Source of the DNA: an uncultured Planctomycetaceae bacterium
GTDB taxonomy: Bacteria; Planctomycetota; Planctomycetia; Planctomycetales; Planctomycetaceae
Assembly: GCA_903921605.1 (NCBI GenBank)
Contig: CAIXQV010000071.1
Coordinates: 1-27,743, forward strand
Length of the DNA: 27,743 nt
Reading direction: 5' to 3'
Positions within the stretch are counted from its first letter, which is position 1; each line of letters starts with the position of its first letter. The notes under the pieces are model-generated. The model was not told the origin of the DNA, did not search any database, and saw only the letters and a program-made list of their open reading frames with translations. The position numbers and the translations under genes were made by a program. This document shows positions 8,783-14,688 of this stretch, piece by piece.

Positions 8783-10030
8783 ATGCGACATGTGATTCTG
8801 AGTTTTCTCTGTCTTGTCGCAGCCATTGCCTACATTCAGCGAGCCGCGTTGAGCGTACCCGCGTTGGAGGTGGCGAGAGATTTTGGTGTACCTGAAGAGT
8901 CACGTGCAACAGTCATGGGCTGGGTGCAATCAGTCTGGTATCTGGGATATGCATTGCTGCAGATGCCAAGTGGATGGCTGGCCGATCGTTACGGCAGCCG
9001 GATTACTCTGGCTGGACTCTGTGTGCTCTGGTCGCTGCTTACGTTTCTCACCGGATTGAGCTTTGGAATCGTGTCGCTGGCCGTCATCTGGTTTCTGATG
9101 GGAGCCGCGCAGGCTGGAGCGTTTCCGTGTGCGGCGAAGGCCATTGGACAGACGTATCCGGAGTCTCAACGTGCTCGGGCTTCAGGAATTCTGGCCGGCG
9201 GGATGCTCATCGGTGGTGCGATTGCTCCGGTGATCGCCGGGAACATGCTGGTAAATCTGACCCCGTTGGCGACATCGCTGCATGTGTACCGTTGGCAGTT
9301 GCTGCTGTGGCTGTTTGCTGTTCCGGGAATTATCTGGTCGATCGTCTTTCTAATGTCCATCAAGGGCCAGTCGCTGCCTCTGGTTCGTCGCGAGAGTTCC
9401 GAAACGACTGCAGGAAGCAGCGAAATCTGGGGACGACTTTTGACCAGTCCATCGCTGGCTCTGTTGTGTGCTCAGCAATTCTTTCGAGCCGCCGCGATGG
9501 TGTTTTTTTTAACCTGGTTCCCGACGTTCCTGCAGGAGACTCGCGGAGTGTCGTTGAAGGAGTCGGGTCTCCTCACAACTTACGCTGGCATCGGCGGCGT
9601 TGTGGGTAGTCTGCTGGGCGGAGTCATCTCAGACTGGTTGTTTTTGAAGACAGGAAACAAACGGCTCAGTCGTCAGGGAATAGCGGTCGTCGGAATGGCC
9701 AGTTGTGCGATTCTGATCACAGTTTCAGGGTTTGTCGCCGATTTGAATGTCAGTATCGCGATCGTTGCTCTCGGTGTTTTCTGTGCGGCGTTTGGCGGCG
9801 TCAGTGGATACACCGTTGCCATTGAATTTGGTGGCAAGCGCGCCGGCACTGTTTTCAGCGCGATGAATATGTGTGGAAACATCGGCGCGACGCTCTTCCC
9901 GATCACGGCTGGCTGGCTGGTCGATATGACTGGCAATTGGAACCAGATCCTCTATTTCTTTGCAATCATTATGGCGATTGACGCAGTGTGCTGGTCAATC
10001 CTGAACCCCAAACGACCTCTCTTTGAATAA
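8783..10030 (+). CDS. MFS permease, anion:cation symporter (ACS)-like
   Basis: This is a 415-residue inner-membrane transporter of the major facilitator superfamily with about 12 hydrophobic segments. The first segment starts directly at the N-terminus (MRHVILSFLCLVAAIAYIQR), and the YIQRAALSV element resembles the ACS family (hexuronate, glucarate and related organic anions). The classic cytoplasmic loop motif between TM2 and TM3 is seen as GWLADRYGSRITL, and the corresponding second-half loop as GGVISDWLFLKTGNKRLSRQ. The start is taken as ATG at 8783; a TTG six codons upstream keeps the frame open but adds nothing recognisable. The gene ends nine bases before the ceramidase-like gene, so the two are very likely co-transcribed and may import and cleave the same compound. 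The substrate is not readable from sequence. Confidence 0.88.
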   Translation: MRHVILSFLCLVAAIAYIQRAALSVPALEVARDFGVPEESRATVMGWVQSVWYLGYALLQMPSGWLADRYGSRITLAGLCVLWSLLTFLTGLSFGIVSLAVIWFLMGAAQAGAFPCAAKAIGQTYPESQRARASGILAGGMLIGGAIAPVIAGNMLVNLTPLATSLHVYRWQLLLWLFAVPGIIWSIVFLMSIKGQSLPLVRRESSETTAGSSEIWGRLLTSPSLALLCAQQFFRAAAMVFFLTWFPTFLQETRGVSLKESGLLTTYAGIGGVVGSLLGGVISDWLFLKTGNKRLSRQGIAVVGMASCAILITVSGFVADLNVSIAIVALGVFCAAFGGVSGYTVAIEFGGKRAGTVFSAMNMCGNIGATLFPITAGWLVDMTGNWNQILYFFAIIMAIDAVCWSILNPKRPLFE

Positions 10031-10039
10031 GCTCAAGTC

Positions 10040-11515
10040 ATGACGTTTTCAAGTCAGAAATCTGTGACCCGTGTTTCGACTCCTCAGGCACAGGTTCGAG
10101 CGGCTGTCGTTCGTTGCGATATTACTCCGCCGGTTGGGATCTATCATCGAATGTGGGGCGCTGCGTTGCATGATAAGGCGACGGGGATTCATCGACCGCT
10201 GACGGCAACGTTGCTGTGGCTGGCATCGGCAGACGAATCGAGAGCGGATGATCAGATCCTGATTTCCATGGATCATTGCATTCTGGACACGCCGGAGCTG
10301 GTGAGCATCCGAGATGCTGTAGCTGCGGTGACATCCGTGGCTGCGGAGCACATTCATGTGATGGTCACGCATACGCATGGTTCTGGCTGGATGTCTCGCA
10401 AGCGTAGTGAGTTCCCCGGCGGCGACTTGATCGGTCCTTATCTCGATAGCTTGTGCGACAAGCTTGCAGGTCTTGCTGTGGAATCTCAGCCTCAGTTGCA
10501 GCCAGCCACGATCGTCTACGGGACAGGTCGATGCTCGCTGGCTGCTCATCGCGACTTCTATGATTCGGAGCGAGGTCATGCGGTCTGCGGATTCAATCCG
10601 GCCGGATCAGCCGATGACACCGTGATCGTAGGACGCATCGCGACTCCGAGTGGTCAGATGATCGGGACGATTATCAACTATGCCTGTCATCCAACGACAT
10701 TGGCGTGGGACAACACGCTGCTCAGTCCGGACTGGATCGGAGCGATGCGCGAAACGGTTGAGCAACAAGTCGGAGGACTCTGTTTCTTTATGCAGGGAGC
10801 TTCCGGCGATCTGGGGCCTCGTGAAGGTTTTGTTGGCGATACGGCCGTTGCTGATCGCAATGGTCGCATCCTTGGATACTCAGTGCTCGCCGCGCTGGAA
10901 CAGCTGGCTCCGGCAGGGACGGAGTATGTTTACTCTGGGCCGACGTTATCCGGAACGTGGATCGGAACGTGGAAGCATCTGCCCTGCTCTGATGCTGAAA
11001 AACAGAGCCATCAAAAATGGACATGGTCAACGATCACGGCTGAATTGCCGTATCGACATGATCTGCCGACGATTGCCGAGACGACTGCGAAACGGGAACA
11101 TTGGTTCGCGGAGGAAGAAGCGTCCAAGGCTGTGGGCAATGTCGACCGAATTCGTGAATGTCGCGCCAACGGGGAGCAGATGACTCGCCAATTGGCACGA
11201 TTGAATGCACTTGCGCCGGGGAAATCATGTCCTCTGCCAGTCACACTGGCGTTTGTTGGTGATGCGATCTGGGTGCTTGTTCCTGGAGAACTCTATCAGG
11301 TGTTTCAGCTTGTGCTGCGGCAACGATTCGCATCAAAGCCCGTGCTGGTGGCAACGCTCACCGGGGACTGGCAGCCTGGTTATATTCCGCCGGCGGCTTC
11401 GTTTGGGTACGGAATTTATCAGGAAGTCATTGCGGCGACTTCACCTGGCAGCCTTGAGCTGTTGATTGAAGACGTCTCGCGAGCAATCACCAGTCGTATG
11501 ACTTCTGCTTCCTGA
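10040..11515 (+). CDS. Neutral/alkaline ceramidase-like hydrolase (PF04734 N-terminal domain), no signal peptide
   Basis: This 491-residue protein has the hallmarks of the neutral/alkaline non-lysosomal ceramidase family. It opens with RAAVVRCDITPPVGIYHRMW, followed by the metal-binding VTHTHGSG (THTH at 110-113), NYACHPTTLAWDN (CHPTTL at 216-221) and FMQGASGDLGP (about 250-260). A late block, TLTGDWQPGYIPPAASFGYG, fits the end of the same domain. Known members are zinc amidases that cleave ceramide, but planctomycete genomes carry many paralogues whose substrates are untested. No signal peptide precedes the domain, unlike secreted ceramidases, so it probably acts in the cytosol. Together with the MFS gene nine bases upstream this suggests hydrolysis of an imported compound. 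Its last 29 bases overlap the convergent metallophosphoesterase gene. The family is fairly sure; 'ceramidase' as an activity is not. Confidence 0.82.
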   Translation: MTFSSQKSVTRVSTPQAQVRAAVVRCDITPPVGIYHRMWGAALHDKATGIHRPLTATLLWLASADESRADDQILISMDHCILDTPELVSIRDAVAAVTSVAAEHIHVMVTHTHGSGWMSRKRSEFPGGDLIGPYLDSLCDKLAGLAVESQPQLQPATIVYGTGRCSLAAHRDFYDSERGHAVCGFNPAGSADDTVIVGRIATPSGQMIGTIINYACHPTTLAWDNTLLSPDWIGAMRETVEQQVGGLCFFMQGASGDLGPREGFVGDTAVADRNGRILGYSVLAALEQLAPAGTEYVYSGPTLSGTWIGTWKHLPCSDAEKQSHQKWTWSTITAELPYRHDLPTIAETTAKREHWFAEEEASKAVGNVDRIRECRANGEQMTRQLARLNALAPGKSCPLPVTLAFVGDAIWVLVPGELYQVFQLVLRQRFASKPVLVATLTGDWQPGYIPPAASFGYGIYQEVIAATSPGSLELLIEDVSRAITSRMTSAS

Positions 11516-12383
11516 AGCCGGTCACGTGAATCGTGCCGTCGTCGTGCAGTTCAAGCACAGAGGCTCCGCTGTTTTCAAGCCCGCTGCCTTCGACCATCGC
11601 AACCAGCGTGCAGTAATGAATGCCATCAATGTCTTTCAGGTCATTCTGATGGCTGTGCCCCTGAAAGACGGCAAGCACTTGGCCTGAATTCTTAAGAATG
11701 TCCCGGACATCGACACAGTTTTTGACACCATGATCGGTCGTTACGTCGAGTCGTTGATGAACGAACACGATCGTCGGGAGCTTTGTGGACTGCAGATCTT
11801 CACGCAGCCACGCCAATTCTGCTGGCGGAATGTTGGCGTCGTTCCATTTCGAATTCTTTCGACCGTAGGGAACACCGTCGTTGCGAAAGCATGCGTCCAG
11901 CAGGATGAAGTGAAAACCGGCTCGATCAAAAGAGTAATACGATTCTTTCTGTCCGACTTCCTGCAGGAACTCGGTCTTTGTTAACGTGTCGACACAGTGG
12001 TTGCCCAGAACATAATGTCGATCGGTTGAGAGTTTTGAGAACTCACGATTGATCGTTCGGAGATAACTGAGTTCTGTTTCGACACTGTCTGCAGCGTCGA
12101 TCAGATCCCCCAGTTCCACGACGAAGTCGAGCCCGGATGTCTGAAACTCTTCGGCCGCGGAATTCAGCTTTTTGATCGTCTCACGATAGAAGCGACTGCC
12201 AGCTGCTGGTTTGTCGGCGTGATGCAAATCTGTGATGAGTCCAATTCGCAGTGAAATCGACGGCGATGCATTCGCCGCAGTGATCGATTTCTGTAAGCCT
12301 AATCCGGCGGCGGCCGCAAGGACGAGAGTTCCGTTTGACACAAACGCGCGGCGAGATTCTTTTTCTGACGGGGATGTGTTCAT
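11487..12383 (-). CDS. Tat-exported metallophosphoesterase (calcineurin-like)
   Basis: This 298-residue phosphoesterase has the complete dinuclear metal site of the calcineurin-like family: D-L-H at 52-54, GDLID at 92-96, GNH at 127-129, a histidine in VFVHQ (209) and GHSH at 242-245. The usual GNH[DE] is GNHC here. The N-terminus, with RR at residues 11-12 followed by a hydrophobic AAAAGLGL segment, is a Tat signal, so the enzyme should act in the periplasm. Family members hydrolyse phosphomono- or diesters, including nucleotides and glycerophosphodiesters; the substrate cannot be told from sequence. The gene stands alone on the minus strand and converges on the ceramidase-like gene with a 29-base tail-to-tail overlap. 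No clear ribosome binding site precedes the ATG at 12383. Confidence 0.88.
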   Translation of the reverse strand: MNTSPSEKESRRAFVSNGTLVLAAAAGLGLQKSITAANASPSISLRIGLITDLHHADKPAAGSRFYRETIKKLNSAAEEFQTSGLDFVVELGDLIDAADSVETELSYLRTINREFSKLSTDRHYVLGNHCVDTLTKTEFLQEVGQKESYYSFDRAGFHFILLDACFRNDGVPYGRKNSKWNDANIPPAELAWLREDLQSTKLPTIVFVHQRLDVTTDHGVKNCVDVRDILKNSGQVLAVFQGHSHQNDLKDIDGIHYCTLVAMVEGSGLENSGASVLELHDDGTIHVTGFRKQKSYDW

Positions 12384-12424
12384 GCGGCTTGCTGATTTCC
12401 AGGACTATCGTTCGGGCGGGCATA

Positions 12425-12498
12425 ACAACTCGACGCGTCAGCGAGGGTTTCGTGGCCGTACCGCGAAAGGTAAATCTCTCACTGACGTTTCGGGTTGT
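12425..12498. repeat. Long imperfect inverted repeat, REP-like (contains GCGTCAGCGAGGG)
   Basis: The outer arms 12425-12450 and 12472-12498 are imperfect inverted copies; the conserved cores are CGTCAGCGAG and CTCACTGACG. The interior continues the fold as TTTCGTGG / CCGCGAAA around CCGTA, so the whole 74 bases can form one long hairpin. It lies just upstream of the metallophosphoesterase start. The core resembles a short dispersed repeat I associate with planctomycete genomes; that is from memory and not tested here. Confidence 0.55.
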
Positions 12499-12591
12499 GA
12501 AGGTGGAACACGCAAAGCTTTGAAACGCTGCCGTGTCTTTGAAGACGATTAGATCATCAGCCCGTGTGCCGCATCAGTTTTACTGAGGGCG

Positions 12592-12640
12592 CAAAAAGAA
12601 AAAAGGCCGATCGGATCAATCTGATGCCGATGGCCTTTTT
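12592..12640 (-). terminator. Strong Rho-independent terminator of the candidate small RNA
   Basis: On the minus strand AAAAAGGCC (12640-12632) pairs with GGCCTTTTTT (12608-12599). The stem continues inward through ATCGG and ATCA pairing with TGAT and CCGAT, with single-base bulges around an ATC turn. The 3' side runs into TTTTTTCTTTTT, a full U-tract. On the plus strand the flanking tract is shorter, so termination there is possible but weaker. Confidence 0.85.
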
Positions 12641-12785
12641 CAGGGAGCGAGGTTTCTCAGGCACTCGCTCGAATTTGTGGGCTCGTTTCTCAGGCGAGCC
12701 ACCGTCTCTCTCAGAAATACGCAGCTTTCTCAAGGCTACGTTTTGGGCTCAAGGATCTCACTCCGAGCCCAAGTCTCTCTCGAAA
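12592..12785 (-). ncRNA. Candidate small RNA with four UGAGA-loop hairpins and an intrinsic terminator
   Basis: Read on the minus strand, the order is linker 1 (UUUCGAGAGAGAC, 12785-12773), hairpin 1 (12770-12745, stem GGGCUC/GAGCCC, apical loop GUGAGA), hairpin 2 (12740-12720, stem CGUAGC/GCUGCG, loop CUUGAGAAA), linker 2 (UUUCUGAGAGAGAC, 12717-12704), hairpin 3 (12700-12680, stem GGCUCG/CGAGCC, loop CCUGAGAAA), hairpin 4 (12670-12645, stem GAGCGAG/CUCGCUC, loop UGCCUGAGAAAC) and a terminator. The stems differ but the loops agree, which is the pattern of an RNA presenting one motif several times. The U-G pair in hairpin 2 and the terminator's U-tract both point to the minus strand. There is no good reading frame with coding character. 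A TATCTA box at 12795-12790 could be a -10 element. The target is unknown; I did not recognise the RNA as a known family. Confidence 0.72.
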
Positions 12786-12830
12786 GAAATAGATAGCACG
12801 GCCCGTGCCAAAGATCCTTCGTAACGGACG

Positions 12831-13207
12831 AGCATCGCGGTGGATTTGATGGTAGAATTGACGTAAGTGTTTTTCCTGTAATTGTTTATGAGTGTTGGTT
12901 GATTTGTTTTTGGGTTGCTCTGCAGCGTTTTGGCAATACTATCGAGGCATTGAATTGCAATTCTTACAACGACGGGGCATTGCATTTTTTACAAATTTAC
13001 GAGCGGTTGGCGGCGTTTTCAGGACTCTGGGCCGTGAATTTGTAAGTTTGGACGTGAGCCATCAAATCGCTTCGACGATCCGAAAAGCCTGTTTGCCAGA
13101 TGTGACCTGCCGCAGCGATGCGGTTATAGTATTCCATCTCTGAAAAGCGATTTCGGCTGTGTTTAAGATGTGCTGTTCCGGATCCGTCATTAAGCGGAGT
13201 GTTCAAC
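12831..13207 (+). other. Leader/promoter region of the DUF1501-PSD1 operon
   Basis: No coding frame of merit was found in these 377 bases. They contain a perfect 12-base palindrome, GAATTGCAATTC (12952-12963), a small hairpin CCGCA-GCGA-TGCGG (13110-13123) with a GNRA-type loop, and directly after it TATAGT (13125-13130), which could be a -10 box although only a weak -35 (TGTGAC, 13101-13106) is present. GGAG at 13196-13199 is the ribosome binding site that decides the DUF1501 start at 13208. The palindrome may be an operator; nothing in the window identifies its binder. Confidence 0.4.
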
Positions 13208-14665
13208 GTGCAGTTCCTGAATGACTCAAGTGTTCCCGAAAGTGTTCTGCGGCGTGATTTTTTGCGGACCATGGCGGCTGCATCGACGGCTGCTTTGGCG
13301 GCGTCCGCTCCTCGCCAGCTTCGTGGAGAGGTGAATCTCAATGCCGTCCACCCGAGGGCAACGGCCGACGCTTGCATCCTGATCTGGATGGGTGGCGGCA
13401 TGGCCGCTCCGGATACGTTCGATCCGAAACACTATGAGCCGTTTCGAGTGGGGCTCCCCGTCAAAGATATGCTGAGCACTTTTCCCGCGATCGACACGGC
13501 GGTGAGTGGTCTTAAGATTTGCGAGGGGCTTGAGCAGATCGCCTCTGTGATGGACCGTGCCACGTTGATTCGCTCTGCGGTTCAGCCGGATCTGGGAAGC
13601 ATCCTGCATTCTCGGCACCAGTATCATTGGCACACAGGTTATGTCCCCCCGCAGACCGTTGCTTGTCCTCATATTGGTTCGTGGATGGCTCGCATTTTGG
13701 GCTCCGTGAATCCTGTCATGCCGGCGTTCGTCAATGTGGGACAGCGACTGGAAGGAGTTGGGGAAAGCGAAGAGTTGAAGGCGTTCACGACGGCCGGATT
13801 CTTTGGATCGGAATTTGGTCCGATGAATCTTCCGTTTCCAGAAGACGCAGCTCAATCCGTTCGTCCGCCGGGTGCGATGACGAGCGATCGATTTTCCAGT
13901 CGGAACAAATTGTTCCGCCGACTCGTGGATCAGAGTCCTGAACGCGAATTCTTGAGCGACTATCAGCAGGAGTCGATGCTGAGGTCTCTCGACAACGCTT
14001 ATCGATTGCTGAGCTCAAAAGATCGCGAAGCCTTTGATATCAGCCTCGAACCCGAAGAAAGCCGCAAGCTATATGACAACAGTCGCTTCGGCCGTGGTTG
14101 CCTGTTAGCTCGCCGACTTGTAGAAGCCGGGACTCGATTTGTTGAAGTCACGACAGAGTATGTTCCGTTTCTGCACTGGGATACTCACGCGAATGGTCAT
14201 GAAACGGTGGCACGCATGCATGCAGAAATGGATCAGCCCATCGCGCAGTTGATCAGAGATCTGGAACTTCGAGGACTTCTGGATCGAACTCTGGTGGTTA
14301 TTGCTTCGGAGTTCAGTCGGGATGCGCTGATTGAAGGGGTTCCTGGCTCTAATGCGGCCGACCAGGCGACGGAACGAGTTGAAGCCGTATCCGAAATGAA
14401 GCACTATGGACTGCATCGTCATTTTACTGGCGGGACCAACGTCGTGATGTTTGGCGGCGGGATGAAGCGCGGTTTCGTCTATGGCAAGACTGCCGATCAG
14501 AGACCTCTGATTGCCGTTGAGAATCCCGTCTCCATTGCGGACCTACACGCAACGATCATGACTGCGATGGGCATCAGTCCGCAGGCTGGATTTGATATTG
14601 AAGGCCGCCCGTTCTACGTGACTCAGGATGGCAAGGGCCAGGCCGTGAAGGAACTGTTTGCTTGA
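13208..14665 (+). CDS. DUF1501 family protein, Tat-exported, 485 aa
   Basis: This is a second full-length DUF1501 protein with an alkaline phosphatase/sulfatase-like fold. The N-terminus has RRDFLRTMAAASTAALAAS, a Tat signal with RR at 15-16. The body has ACILIWMGGGMAAPDTFDPK, the family opening, and later FVEVTTEYVPFLHWDTHANG and RTLVVIASEFSRDAL. In this protein the block that reads SEHGRTPQ in the other cluster is SEFSRDAL, a clear divergence at a conserved position. The start is GTG at 13208, eight bases after GGAG; the GTG at 13199 overlaps that ribosome binding site and is less likely. It is followed 23 bases later by the PSD1 gene, forming a two-gene operon. The role is inferred only from the conserved DUF1501/PSD1 pairing. 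Confidence 0.92.
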   Translation: MQFLNDSSVPESVLRRDFLRTMAAASTAALAASAPRQLRGEVNLNAVHPRATADACILIWMGGGMAAPDTFDPKHYEPFRVGLPVKDMLSTFPAIDTAVSGLKICEGLEQIASVMDRATLIRSAVQPDLGSILHSRHQYHWHTGYVPPQTVACPHIGSWMARILGSVNPVMPAFVNVGQRLEGVGESEELKAFTTAGFFGSEFGPMNLPFPEDAAQSVRPPGAMTSDRFSSRNKLFRRLVDQSPEREFLSDYQQESMLRSLDNAYRLLSSKDREAFDISLEPEESRKLYDNSRFGRGCLLARRLVEAGTRFVEVTTEYVPFLHWDTHANGHETVARMHAEMDQPIAQLIRDLELRGLLDRTLVVIASEFSRDALIEGVPGSNAADQATERVEAVSEMKHYGLHRHFTGGTNVVMFGGGMKRGFVYGKTADQRPLIAVENPVSIADLHATIMTAMGISPQAGFDIEGRPFYVTQDGKGQAVKELFA

Positions 14666-14688
14666 GTCATGGTGAGAGGTTGACTGAG

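Noticed and set aside
12645..12785. CRISPR-like array because of repeated TTTCTCAGG units
   Set aside because: The repeated units are only about nine bases, irregularly spaced, and always sit in hairpin loops between complementary arms; no cas genes are near.
12645..12785. CsrB/RsmZ-type sponge for CsrA
   Set aside because: The loop motif is UGAGA rather than a GGA core; only one hairpin contains GGA, and there in its stem.
12564..12824. Open frame of 86 codons on the plus strand across the hairpin array
   Set aside because: It runs through the terminator and all four hairpins, its composition follows the repeated TCTC motifs, and there is no ribosome binding site or recognisable domain; the RNA structure explains the sequence better.
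14662..14688. TTG start giving a nine-residue longer PSD1 protein
   Set aside because: It overlaps the DUF1501 stop codon, has no ribosome binding site and adds nothing to the signal peptide; ATG 14689 has GAGAGG at a good distance.
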